DNA of 64,000 nt from Lepidonotus clava (GCA_936440205.1 OW387133.1:71176374-71240373), one strand, 5' to 3'. Positions 1-10,842 are shown, numbered from the stretch's first letter. Numbers and translations are program-made. The notes: generated from the letters alone by a model not told the origin.

Positions 1-8
1 ACACCATG

Positions 9-92
9 CAAATGCAATTTTCCGAATAGTATTTCTTCATGATTCTATGACAAATGCAATTTTCTGAATAGTATTTCTTTATGATTCTGTGA
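9..92. repeat. 42-bp tandem duplication in an alpha2delta intron
   Basis: Two adjacent copies (9-50 and 51-92) of a segment starting caaatgcaattttc, differing at only a few bases. The second copy runs almost to the splice acceptor at 96-97 and supplies most of its upstream sequence. Confidence 0.9.
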
Positions 93-97
93 TACAG

Positions 98-294
98 GCA
101 AACGGACCTCGTCGGACGAGCCGCCTGTGGTGACGGTCACTAAGTCTCTGGTCATGTCCCAGCACGGCCTGGAGAACATCCCGGCAGTGGCCGGCATGCA
201 GATCAAGTACGAGAACCTACTGGAGGTCTTCATTAACGCCACCAGCATCTGCCCGGAGGGGGACGAACCCTGCCCCGCCACCTGCGAGAGTCCG
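98..294 (+). CDS. CACNA2D-like: alpha2delta exon A
   Basis: The acceptor AG is at 96-97 and the donor (g|gtcagt) follows 294. The exon enters with two bases that finish an upstream codon and ends in phase 0. It encodes a KRTSSDEPP lead, then ENIPAVAGMQIKYENLLEVF, then a cysteine block (C-PEGDEPC-ATC). This corresponds to the conserved stretch of the alpha-2 part where vertebrates have a VGVQMKLEFF-like segment and paired cysteines. The polypyrimidine tract before the acceptor is weak. Confidence 0.9.
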
Positions 295-3200
295 GTCAGT
301 TACACAGGAGAATACATGCAGTTTGATTCCCTGCTCAGAATAGACATCACAGAGAGCATCAAAAGCATAATTAAACACTGACACACATGTTGGAGTGAGG
401 TGGATGCTCTTCATCTTTGGGGCACATCTAAACTTAGAATGTCAACATTTCCAGTAAAATATTGATGAAATAGAACCTTGTAAATATTGGATGCTATATA
501 GATGAAGGTATGCATGTTTATTTCAGGAATTGGATTGCTTTCTTCTCGATGAGAATGGATATGTCATTCTATCAGATATTAGCTGGGAGGTGAGATTTTT
601 CTTTATCAATGCTCTTACTAGAAAACGTTTAACAAAGTTTAATTCTCTTTCGAACGATGGTCCAAGAATTGATATGATAAAGCTAGCAATTTGTTTTTGT
701 CAGTAATTCAGTAATTTCAAAACGTAGCAAACTTAATTGCTATCGTTGTAAAAATTCTAAATGAAATTAATCATCCCTAAACCAGATCCTATGTATCAAA
801 ACTGATATTTTCATGTTTCATATCAATGTATGTCCTTTGTTCAGGTTGGAAAATTCTTCGGGGAATTAGATGGAACACTGATGTCTGCTCTCATCCAATC
901 AGATGAAAAAGATGAATTTGGCCATCAACAAGGAATATTTACTAAGTAAGTCATAATTTAGAAAATAAACCACACATAAGAACGTATAATTATGTTACCA
1001 TAATGGACAACAGTAATACAATAGAGGGATTCTGTATTTATATCTTATGTGGAATTTCAAAACGTTCAGCTCAGTATACACTTTAATCTTTATCTAAACA
1101 TAATAGTTCAAATCTCTTGGCAAATTATCTGATTATAGATTTTAATTAGCGTTCTTAATATGCCTTTGCTATATCTAATTCTTGTAAATGTTTGCTTAGC
1201 GAGTTAGCTTTTTCTCCCTTACTCAAACAGAGTAGAAATGTATAATCATCAGTCAATGTGTGAAGTCTGGACAAGAAAGGACTCATCTGCCACATCAGTA
1301 TCACTAAATGTAAGTTACTCTCCTGTTTATGGGCAAATTGTTGAAAACAATAACAATAGTCATTTAATCAAACGGGATAAAAAAATTATCGGTGCAATAT
1401 ATTTAAGAAATAAGATGCACTATAAAACAGTTGTAATTTCTAATCATCTCCAAAATTACCAACGATTATGATGCTGAATATTCACAAGATGTTTCAGGGA
1501 ACGTTTTTAATTTGTGAAAAGCAGAATAATTCAATATGCATGTAACATCATACAATTCCCTGAATACAATTTCATGGAACAATATTACATTTCAGCCATT
1601 CCGAAGCCTACTAGGATTCATATTTTGGACACTTCAGGAATTAGCCATGTAAGTAATCAAAATATTGATCAGTCATGTAGATTGCTTAATAACACACCTC
1701 GATACTTAAAGGCCCATCATTGAAGGTTTGTTGAATAATACATGATAAATTATTGGATATAATAATTTATCACAGTCACATACGGTTCACAGCATAATCA
1801 TATGGACGTGAATGTTGAAATTAGTTTTCAATTTTACCATAGTTCCAGAAAAATGCATTATGGGTATATTTCGTCTAGAAAGAATTCGCCTACGCTTATC
1901 AATTATATACTTAGTTAACTAATGTGTTTATCTATTTTGATGGCAGTGTACTGTATTCTTTTCTTATTTGCAGCTTCCTAGTAGAGTTCAACTTTCATAG
2001 CCTCTTCAAGAATAGGGGAGTCAGGGCATCAGGTAAGACATCAAAAAAATGTCATCAATTATTAGATTTTGTGTGATCAATTATGTCACAAAATTGACGA
2101 AACAACACGAAGTATTAAATATTGGCATACATGACAGAAACACGAAAGGAAAGCCTGCATGAATTATTGTAAATCATGGCCACATAGAGCTCATTGCTTC
2201 TTGCACAGGGCATTGATAGCGTGGTCGCCATTCTAATAAATTTAGTCCTTATGCAGCAAACCTATGACAAACACTGTAAATAACATGTTCCCTGTCCCTG
2301 CATACCCAGACTCCTCCCCGGAGGGCCCCGACCGGCTCCGGGACCTGGAGAACGTGCAGGACGTGATGGAGGAGGTGCTGTCCCGCCTCACCAAGTTCGG
2401 CGACAGTGACCAGGTGCACATCTGGAAGGAGGACCTGTTCCGGGAGAAGGACGTCACCAAGGAGCACGTGCTGCAGTGGTACGAGAAGCTACGTACGCAG
2501 TACGGCACGCGCTTTGAGGGCCACGAGGCGTGCGTCAAGCAGGTGCCTGCGTACATGGTGGACATGGACGCGCTGCCCCAGTCTATGGCCATCACCAGCT
2601 GCGGCTGGTGCACGAGGTATGCTGACGTATTTATTTAATTATATATAATTATATATATATTTACATATAAATATCTATATATTCATATATAAATATATAT
2701 AGGTGGATAATTTGTGATTAAGTCTTTTGATATGGAATGCGTGAGATCTGCCGGCTGATTCCCCTGCCAGTAATTAACATTTCTATATACTACTTACATC
2801 TCAGAATATTATGTAACGTGTAGAATGCTATGGAGTGTCGATTAAGCCAATCCCAGTTTGCACCAACATTTACATTTACCATGAAATATTTTTGAATTTG
2901 CATCCATGTTTATTCTGTGAAGACAGTTGCACAATGAGAAAATCATAAAAGCAATTTGGTTGACAGATTGCCTCTAAAATGTGTAAAATCCAGCTTTATA
3001 TTTTGGCCTTTTCCCCAATGTTAAAGCCTGTCAGCCCAACCTATAATGTCCAACCCTATTTTTTCCCTAAATAGGCCCTACAGAATTTTGATTGGCTGCC
3101 AATCCTACAAATCTGTAAATTGATAGAATTTAAGAAATGATAATTGATCATGTTTAAGCAGTACTTGGGGATATAGATAAATACAATTCTTGCTTATTTC

Positions 3201-4755
3201 AGTAACCCCAACCCTACAAAACAAGGATTGAGTAGGTGGTTATTTTGTCCAACCCTTGTCCAACCCTGGGATATACCCAATGTGGGATGGGCTTACCAAC
3301 GACCCATATATGACAGTATTAAGACAGGCTCCTGTTAACTAAGACATTGTATGATTGAATGCTATCTGTAACAGATAGGTGCAAAATAGTTTTGTTGGAA
3401 AAGAGAGTTTTACTTTTCTGTTACCCAACTGTTTAAAGATTTGGTTCTCACTGCATTGTTGAAACAGTAAACATAAAAAGTCCTCTCCCGACCCTATAAT
3501 CTTCAGCGATGTGACAGTTGTTGTTACATCGATTGATGACAAATTTGAAAAAATGATGATTGTGTCTATTAATTGTATTGCAGGCCATTTACTGTACAAA
3601 GGGTGTGGCAAACCAACCTCATACTGCTTGTCGCTGACCAGAAGTGCTACTGTCAGAATGACCCACCACTTCTTACGTCACCAACACGACTAGAAAATAT
3701 CCTTTTTATGGCAGGTCACTTTTACCATCGCCATGACTCGTTTTTCAAACGAGTTATATTCACCATCAAACACGAGTTTCCTTTGTTTTAAAATTTAATA
3801 TCATTAGCGGGTTGTCAGGGGTTGAGGAAAGTCATAGGCCTACCAAAAGCGAACCCCTGCTCGTTTTAGATTCAGAAATGGATAATTATGATGTTGAATA
3901 AAGTGATTGTGAGGCCCTATTTACTATGATCTAAATGTTCAAAATTATTCCTCCATTTCCTTAACCTTTCCCATATAACGATACTCTGGAATGTGAAAAG
4001 GTGAAAGCGGCTACATTCCGACAACGACCTTCACACAAATTCATTCGTCAGCCTGAGGTATCTTACTGTTTACTACCTATAATTACTTGTCTATAGAAAT
4101 ATGGGTAGCATTATTGTAAGTTGTGCAATCATAAATTGATCTTACCAAAATTAGGTTGTTGATGCATATAGGCCTATAGGCTTATGAGAATAATTATAAC
4201 GATTTCCATAGTTATGATGTTCTTCCTGTGTGACCCGCCTTAAGGCTTTAATTATGACCTTAGAACATTCCTTTGTAGAGAGTGCATATAAAATACTGCA
4301 TTATCTAATCAAACGGGTGCACATATAAATTAAGTATTAATACATGATGCGCAAGGTTCATATTTCCGTCAATCTATGGATAGTATAATTACTTGTCTTC
4401 ATCAATTGACAGAGGTTTGACAATAATTCCTTCATCTTTATCTTAAACGTTGTAGAGAATGTTCTTGTGGCCTTTATCAACAGATCATGATAACAGAAAC
4501 AAAGGTCATTTAATCGGGATGCAGTAGAATATTATAGATAGGCGTGTTCATTGCAAAATGTTGATAGTATCTATCTTAAAGGTACTCAATACATGTACAT
4601 CTATACATATTGTTTTATCCCTTACACAGGAGGATACACGAGAATGTGGAGTCGCCAGCCAGATATCTCCTTCTCCTGCCCTCATGTTCACTCTCGTCAT
4701 AATGACCGTCTACAACATGACGTCATCCATATGGCCGTCACCTCGAATGCTCTAA
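98..4755 (+). CDS. CACNA2D-like: Voltage-gated calcium channel alpha-2/delta subunit, C-terminal part (10 exons, 5' end off window)
   Basis: Alpha-2/delta proteins are extracellular, membrane-anchored auxiliary subunits. They promote surface trafficking and synaptic function of high-voltage-activated calcium channels. Exons read from the sequence: 98-294, 527-589, 845-945, 1231-1309, 1596-1648, 1974-2032, 2310-2616, 3584-about 3698, about 3980-4057 and 4630-4755, ending at TAA 4753-4755. Phases agree at all junctions except the eighth intron (see its entry). Landmarks in order match the family C-terminus: AVAGMQIKYE, LDCFLLDENGYVILS, FFGELDG, MYNHQSMC, IFWTLQEL, FLVEFNF, a Cys-rich block ending CGWCTRPFTVQ, NLILLVADQKCYC, an N-D-T glycosylation site before LECEKVKA, and EDTRECG. 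The order and cysteines resemble vertebrate alpha2delta-3/-4, but the paralogue cannot be fixed by eye. The signal peptide, VWA and Cache domains must lie upstream of the window. The introns are small, 230-970 bp. Confidence 0.93.
527..589 (+). CDS. CACNA2D-like: alpha2delta exon B
   Basis: A 63-base exon between tttcag (521-526) and gtgaga (590), phase 0 at both ends. It encodes ELDCFLLDENGYVILSDISW, which matches the family motif of the type CYLIDNNGFILVS. Confidence 0.92.
845..945 (+). CDS. CACNA2D-like: alpha2delta exon C
   Basis: A 101-base exon between ttcag and gtaagt, entering in phase 0 and leaving two bases. It encodes VGKFFGELDGTLMSALIQSD, like the vertebrate TGDFFGEIEGAVMNKL segment, followed by a charged lineage-variable run. 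Confidence 0.92.
1231..1309 (+). CDS. CACNA2D-like: alpha2delta exon D
   Basis: A 79-base exon between aacag and gtaagt. It completes a Lys codon and ends in phase 0. It encodes VEMYNHQSMCEVWTRKDSS, corresponding to the family's LYDYQAMC motif. Confidence 0.9.
1596..1648 (+). CDS. CACNA2D-like: alpha2delta exon E
   Basis: A 53-base exon between tttcag and gtaagt, encoding PFRSLLGFIFWTLQELA plus two bases of the next codon. It corresponds to the family segment AFLSAVKWIMTELVLF, hydrophobic but not a membrane span. Confidence 0.88.
1974..2032 (+). CDS. CACNA2D-like: alpha2delta exon F
   Basis: A 59-base exon between tttgcag and gtaaga. Joined to exon E it reads IFLVEFNFHSLFKNRGVRAS, the counterpart of vertebrate LFLLEFNLCSWW. 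It ends in phase 1. Confidence 0.88.
2310..2616 (+). CDS. CACNA2D-like: alpha2delta exon G with extra charged segment
   Basis: The acceptor is the pyrimidine-rich ...cctgcatacccag (AG 2308-2309). It is the only nearby AG that keeps frame with exon F; the AG at 2255-2256 would bring a stop. The donor is ag|gtatgc after 2616. The first roughly 65 codons form a charged, probably helical, very GC-rich segment (DLENVQDVMEEVLSRLTKF, then VTKEHVLQWYEKLRTQYG). In vertebrate family members only about 15-20 residues lie here. The last 30 codons return to the family pattern: ACVKQVPAYMVDMDAL and SCGWCTR, like PCDTEYPAFV and CEDCSK. Confidence 0.88.
2635..2702. repeat. AT-rich simple repeat in intron
   Basis: Almost pure A/T with TATA-type steps (atatatatatt, atataaatat), directly after the exon G donor. 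Repeat slippage is likely. Confidence 0.85.
3584..3698 (+). CDS. CACNA2D-like: alpha2delta exon H (3' border uncertain by about 2 bases)
   Basis: The acceptor is gtattgcag (3583). The exon reads RPFTVQRVWQTNLILLVAD, then QKCYCQNDPPLL and TSPTRLEN. Family match: SKSFVIQQIPSSNLFMVVVD followed by a CxC motif. No GT donor lies where homology stops. Instead ATATCCTTTTT begins at 3697. Confidence 0.85.
3699..3979 (+). other. Probable U12-type (AT-AC) intron
   Basis: Seen: ATATCCTTTTT at 3697-3707, which fits the minor-spliceosome 5' splice signal; TTCCTTAAC at 3957-3965, which fits the U12 branch-site consensus; and an AC at 3978-3979, 15 bases past the branch adenine. There is no AG anywhere between the in-frame stop at 3962-3964 and the coding homology that resumes at 3980, so an ordinary GT-AG intron is not available. 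Cutting exactly at 3697 and ending at 3979 shifts the frame. Borders 3699-3979 (AT..AC) or 3697-3977 keep it and create the conserved N-D-T glycosylation site. The borders given here are the frame-keeping AT..AC choice. Confidence 0.7.
3980..4057 (+). CDS. CACNA2D-like: alpha2delta exon I
   Basis: Reads DTLECEKVKAATFRQRPSHK then FIRQPE, ending in phase 0 before gtatct. It is the counterpart of vertebrate YNESLKCERLKAQKIRRRP. The 5' border depends on the AT-AC intron. Confidence 0.85.
4630..4755 (+). CDS. CACNA2D-like: alpha2delta last coding exon J
   Basis: The acceptor cttacacag ends at 4629. The exon reads EDTRECGVASQISPSPALMF, then TLVIMTVYNMTSSIWPSPRM, then Leu and stop. Vertebrate counterpart: EENARECGG followed by a hydrophobic tail. 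The hydrophobic run is short (about ALMFTLVIMTVY) and is followed by a polar, proline-containing end. This is the region where the family carries its GPI-anchor or membrane signal. Confidence 0.88.
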   Translation, partial: EDTRECGVASQISPSPALMFTLVIMTVYNMTSSIWPSPRML

Positions 4756-4790
4756 CATTAGTTTATAAAGGTGCTCACGTTACAGTCTGA

Positions 4791-4796
4791 AATAAA
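4791..4796 (+). terminator. Poly(A) signal AATAAA of the alpha2delta gene
   Basis: AATAAA lies 36 bases after the stop codon at 4755. It is the first such hexamer downstream. A second is near 5244 and a third near 5389, so longer 3' UTRs are possible. Confidence 0.6.
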
Positions 4797-7700
4797 TGAA
4801 ATAATCCACTAAAATGTGCCCAAGTGTATGGGTGGTGAGTGCAAGATATTCACCTGATGTTCATGGTAGATATAAACATGTAGTCATATATCATTATCTC
4901 TGCTCAAAAGCAAATGTTTGGTTGTTTCTTAATTCTAACCAAAATTGTATACCAATCAGCTTTCAAAAAGCTATATAGCGAAACTGTAGCAGTTACCTAA
5001 CAAACTGTGCTTAAAATGTCAACTAGTCAATATCAGATTTTATAGAACCATCAAGTTTGGAAACTACCGTTATGATCCGTTGTAGGCTATACGTGTATCC
5101 TGGCGGCCATCCTGACTTCTTTGCGATTGAAAGTAATTAAAACAGAGAAAATGAAACTAGTGTTAAAACTACACGTGTGATATCATCTCACCAAACTGAC
5201 CTTTTTGTCTAATAACTTTAGTAGCGTGATTCAGCACAAATAAACCAGCAATATAGGCCTACTCTGGACATCTCATGGAAATAAGTGTGTATATACATAT
5301 AATATGATGCTTAGATTTAGATTTTAGAGTCTGTGCAGATACCTTCCAATTGATTGTGTGCATTATATGTACTGGAAGATGGGTTGATAATAAATGTAGA
5401 GGCATGTAGGTGCCCATTGGGAAAACTCGCGGCCTTATTTGAGATGTACATATATAGACTATACTATGTAAATATCAGAGAGATGTGGAGATTCGTTTAA
5501 TTGCTGTCTATAGTATTGACTTCAATTTTGTTAGTTGAAAACTCTCTAGATACCAGAAAATTCAATATATTGATGGATGAGAGAACTTGTACATTAACTC
5601 TGACTTCTGTTAATTTGATCCCCATTTTACGTACAATGCTCAACATTCTTAATTTGCTGCAAATGATCTTACCCAAAGACCTTATGAACACATGATAATG
5701 TTTGTTTGTGTAAAGAATCATGAGTGAAAATGACAATTACTGCAAGCAAAATGGTTTCTATACGTAACAGAAAGTATACATTACAATCATGTATTTGTGC
5801 AAGTATAAAAGCGTCTAGCACTAACAGTCCCTATTGCAAATAAAAGTAGTGATGCTGTAAGGGAAGGATATTTCTTCAAAAATTGAATGTGCCATGATTG
5901 GGTTGCCAAGAGAATACCTATCGTCCTATTACTTCCTTCTTACGCAATGATTAAACTACATGGATACTAAAACATAAGGACTGTGGTCTATTTCATAAGA
6001 TTTTTAGTTAAGGTTTGGAAATTGTAACACTTCGGGTTACAAGCTGTAGCACTTGGTACCGAGCTATAAAATCCAGCAGGATGACCAGGAAGGTTTGATG
6101 GAAGTGATTGTATCAATCTTTTTTCCAAACCTATGCAGACGTTTTTAAAACGATACATAGAAGTCCTATTCCTAGGGGGATTATAAGGAGCATGGCTCTT
6201 TCTGAAAAACCTTTAAACGCCTTAAAGGATTAGGGTAATTTCATAGGTGTGTATATATGCCTGGCATACGCAATTGTGTAGTATAGTTAAACAAACTAAC
6301 GACTGTCTAACGACTGTTCAAAGGATGATCTTATTCCCGTTTTTCATCCATACAATGATGATCTCGACAGCTTCACCACATATAATGCAAAAAACATAGA
6401 CATGTAAACAGGTAGGTCAATAATCATTGTTCATAAGTGAATTCATGTATGTTTGTACAATTGTCCGTGAGAATGTTTACTGCAATGGTGTTAGGGTCTG
6501 GCTCAAAAGCATCGCTCATTGTTTGAACAAATAAATTGAACTCTTTTTATACATGATATAAACCAAACCGAAGTTTTTGTTTCTGTCCTGCTTCTCAGAT
6601 CGAGTAATGAGGACGCTTTCAAACAATTACATCTGCTTCTTACTAGTCTACTAAATGGTCTGCATAATAAAGAATTGGGGACAAATATATATATACTTAT
6701 CTCCGTAATCATGGTAATTTAGCAACTTTCCAAACGCCCAGAACCTTCATGGAAAACTTTCCACAGCACATTTCTAATGATGAAATCGTCTTCAAAATGT
6801 AGTATTTTAATAATTACAATCAAAATCGTTGGGTAAATATCATACATAAATCACAATTTTCAATTAAACACCATGACAAAGTGTTTTCTACCAACGATTC
6901 TATAGAAAGTAGAATGGTGAGCTCAGCCGAATTCGACTTAAATTGGCCATCATGGCCTGTACGTAACAAAAAAATTATTTGAAAAAGAACAAATTTAATA
7001 TCGAGTACTGGGTTAGAGATCAAATGAAAAACTTTTGGTATTTACGTACCTTTTAAATTTAGAAAAAAATATTTTTAGAAAAAAGACTAGGTTTACTTAA
7101 TCTGCCTTTGCCAAAGCAGATCTATGATTTTTTTTTATCTTCAAACTTTCGGTATTTACGTACCTTTTATTAATTTTATTAACCAACCAGGCCAGGGAAT
7201 ACCATCAAAATCCAAACGTTGTAGTGCATTCATTCTTCGGTAGGTGGCATTACAAGACGTACCTAGTCAAAGAAGCGTGCATCAATGAGATGGGGGAAAT
7301 TTGGTTCCGTTCCAATCTGTCCTTATATTGAATTATAATCAATTTTGGTAAACCAAATTAAAAAAGTTTAATTGTAAAATATAAAAATGATATGTTTTTA
7401 TTTGCCATAATTTATTCAGCCTGTAGATTTAGAGACCTTTATAAACGGTCCCAGATATCATAGATTGATTCTGGTTCATAGCCTGAACATCGGATTCTGA
7501 TTTGAAAAAAACATTTGAGGTTTCTAGAATGGATGTCAGGACGCCTGATCTTAGGATAGATAACGTGATATGAAGTCTGAAAGGGGTATACGTTCCCACA
7601 AAAAGGTGGACCGTGTGGGCTCGGGGGCGGATCCAGAAATGTTCAAAGGGCAACAAATTCGCCACAGGGTCCACCTACCCTTACCCCCAACTACTTCTTT

Positions 7701-9246
7701 TTCGATCCATTCAAAACGCATGTGCTCTTGGTTTGCATAATATATCTTTGGTCTGGTAATCATTTCGGTTAAAAATATCTCGAATGTAAGGATAATAAAA
7801 TCATGTGTAAGGCCTTTTATCTTTTAATTGAAGGATTGGTTGAGACCACGTGATGAATGGCTCACACGAAAGTCATAACTAAACAGATGGCTTAGAAAAA
7901 GCAACAGCAGAATTTATATATAGATAATCGTAAGTAAATTAGCATCAACAGATCAAAGGGCGGTAATAAAAGGTAGTAATTTTTGGAAAAATAGAAAGAA
8001 TTGATCATGGATTATCAATAATTATCGTAAACTGTATGGGCCTTCTTAACAAACACCAAACGGCTGAAATGCTACTCACCCTATAAAATAAATATTGAGA
8101 TTGTTAATGGAAGGACCATAATAATATTATTAGAAAAATTGGAATAACCCAATCACTATGCAGTTGCTCTGGAGGTGCGCGATATTATAAGGCACATTTC
8201 CTCTAGTTTATATGCCTATAAAAGTAATATGTAGCAACATACAGTCGCCTCTCACTTCAGTGGATATGGTCAGGACTGGACTGGATGGTTTGTCCGTAGA
8301 AGGGTGATGTCCGCGTACAACAGTCTTGCTAATAATGCCTATTGGTTAACTATTATAAATATATCAAATGAAAGGGCAGATATATGTAGTTTTTAAATGA
8401 AGTCTAAATTAAAAAGAAAATATGATAAAAATTAATTTTTCAAATTAATTTTTTGACTGTCAATATCTTCATAAATAATTCCTCTTGACCTCTGAAACTG
8501 TAGAGGCAGTACAAGAACCTTATCGTGGAGGGAACCGTGTCTCAGTTTTTGGTTTAAGGTCCTAGTTTTTATTTTATTCAAAAAAGCGCGTTATCTTGAA
8601 ATGATTTTTTAACAGTTTTTTTCCCATTATTTTCTAATAAAAAGTAATTGGAACATATATAATAAAATCTGAGAAACAGTTCCCTGCATAAGAATGGTTT
8701 CAACACATATCCAAAGTTTCAAATGAGTACCTTGAACATTCAGTGAGATATCCACTTTCAAAAAAATAAAAAACACCTTTGTTTCAGCGATTCAGTTAAT
8801 TTTAAACAAATTAATACATATCATACAGTACTTTGTAGAGGTCATATTCAAAACTTAGTTTGGATATCAAAAGCATGAGGCAGATATTCCTAAAGATGAA
8901 TCATGAAAAGAACAATAACTGCTTACTACCGCAAATTACAGCAGGGCACATAATCTTCGCATAATCCCTTGTAAAAAAGAATTTCAAATTTTAATAAAAC
9001 CATTTGTCACGTGACTTAGGTCATACGACTTTGGGTTTTCTTTTTTTTCAGTAATTTTTTGACAATTTAAAGAAAAATCAAGAAAAAAATGGTAAAAATT
9101 TAATATCAATTTCCGAGGTACAGTTATTATTGATAATACCCCCCCCCCCCTTTTGAGGAACTTTTCTCTAATTTTTAATGTAAAATATGACACTTAATCC
9201 CAAAATTATGTATTTTAGTCCTATTTTTCTAAGAACAATCCGGGCC
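4797..9246. other. AT-rich intergenic stretch, no gene seen
   Basis: I see no coding region; open frames are short and AT-biased. Contents: a near-identical direct repeat (7032-7055 and 7146-7169), a C12 run at 9139-9150, and scattered poly-T/poly-A. The sequence from about 8980 to 9246 leads into the inverted-repeat element that follows. Confidence 0.6.
7032..7169. repeat. Dispersed direct repeat pair, 24 bp
   Basis: GGTATTTACGTACCTTTTA with its flanking CTTTY occurs at 7032-7055 and again at 7146-7169, about 114 bases apart, with one mismatch. It may be the remnant of a short tandem duplication or of a small transposon. Confidence 0.6.
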
Positions 9247-10831
9247 GGGTGAAACCACGTTAAGTGTGGACTTTAAGTGTTAAAAAAGTCAAAAAATAGA
9301 ATTCAAGTTATTGAACCAATGATTGTATTTCCCAAACATACAAGTAAGGACCAAACTTATTTTAAAAAAATTAGAACGTTAAGTTTTTTCATTAAAAAGT
9401 TAGAATGATTTAAAATCAGGTCCTTTTTCCTAACATTTTCACTCATTTTCTCCTAACTTTTTCTAAAAGATTTACAGTGAATCAATAATATTCAATTGCA
9501 TACAAATAATAAGCTTCCTAAGCAAATTTAAGGATGTTTATTGCACCTTATAGATTATGAAAGTATCTTTCAGATGATATCTAGAATGTTGAAATCGGAT
9601 ATTAAGTTACAGAGATACTGAAATTATACTACGCTAGCCATAAACTTCAAGGGCACAAACATTACCAATTTTGAGTTTGTACTGTAAATATTAAACCCTT
9701 GCTTATGGTGAATATTGACAAATTTGGGACTGTCTCCAAGATAAGTTGTTAACATTTTAATATTCATCTTGAAATAAAGGTGATTTTGCAATATTTTTGA
9801 TAAAAGCTTCCCTTGGCAACTGCACAATGGTTCTAGATCTTTTTATTTTGATATAATATAGCATTATGGTAATTTTTGTTATGAAATCTAGGATAAAAAG
9901 GGTTAAAATGAAAGTCTTGTAGATACCATAAAAGTCTTGTAGATACCATCTTATAGATACTTTTTACTACATATTTGCCTCTAGGACCCTTAATAATGTT
10001 TCCATTGGCTTGAAAATTGGTACACTGTCTACTTTGCTGGAGGTCAAGGCCTTGTTAATAGAAAATGTTAAAATCTATTTTTATGTTGGGAGATATACAT
10101 GGTCTTGTAGATACCCTCCAAGTCCTTATGTTATGGGCTGCACAATGGTATAAGACTTTATCATGTAATACTGTGATAGAATCTCAAGATATAAAAGTGA
10201 AAAATCTAGTACCCATTTCATTTCATAAAACCCCATTTTGTGCCGTCAGCAAGGGGTTAAATAATCTCTCCCAAAAACCCATTTTGCACCCCTGAATTTC
10301 CATAACGATATAGCATTTTGGATATTTTCAAGTTTTTAGTTGAAAGGTCCTGGTTTATTCTAATTATTGACACTAGAAAAATCCTATATTCTGATTTTAT
10401 TTTAATAAGAATGTCTCATTTAATGAAAAAGTCTTGTAGATACCTTTTTCTGTGGACACTTTTCAGCGATTTAAATCAAAATGAAGAATTAAAGATATAA
10501 ATTTGCAAAAATGATCATCTGATAAGAAATAATACATAGATTGTAACAAAAGTGGTTTCTTTTGTTCATATGATATTTTAAAGCATATTTTGATCAAAAT
10601 GAAATATTAACTCTCCTTGTGGACATAGCATTTATTGGGTATATGCCTTTTTTACCTCTAAATATCTATTAATTAATTATTTTCTACAAAAATAAATTTT
10701 ATATGCAAAGATTGACTTATATATGTATAAAGTAGCAAATCAAACAACGGTATCAAATTATGTTAATAGAAAATGTTACAGCACTTTATATCCTGAAGAC
10801 ATCAAAGTCCACACTTAACGTGGTTTCAGCC
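9247..10831. mobile_element. Non-autonomous DNA transposon-like element with perfect 25-bp terminal inverted repeats
   Basis: Positions 9250-9274 (beginning TGAAACCACGTTAAGTGTGG) recur exactly as the reverse complement at 10804-10828, 1.58 kb apart. Outer bases are G/C runs (GGG on the left, a C13 tract 10830-10842 on the right), so the exact ends and any target duplication are hidden. The interior is AT-rich with no transposase-like frame. It repeats the motif GTCTTGTAGATACC at about 9914, 9934, 10103 and 10432, the first two as a 20-bp tandem. Subterminal repeats of this kind often bind a transposase; that role is inferred. Superfamily not assigned. Confidence 0.75.
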
Positions 10832-10842
10832 CCCCCCCCCCC

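Noticed and set aside
2257-2309. Acceptor at 2255-2256 for alpha2delta exon G
   Set aside because: From exon F it enters the wrong frame and meets a stop within four codons; the AG at 2308-2309 keeps frame and has a better pyrimidine tract.
3711-4000. GT-AG alternative for the alpha2delta intron (donor gcag|gtcact 3715, acceptor gaaaag 4000)
   Set aside because: It would add non-homologous residues upstream, delete the conserved N-D-T-L-E-C segment and mismatch phase (1 versus 0).
6022-6042. Hairpin TTGTAAC-(7)-GTTACAA
   Set aside because: A seven-base stem is expected by chance many times in 64 kb of AT-rich DNA.
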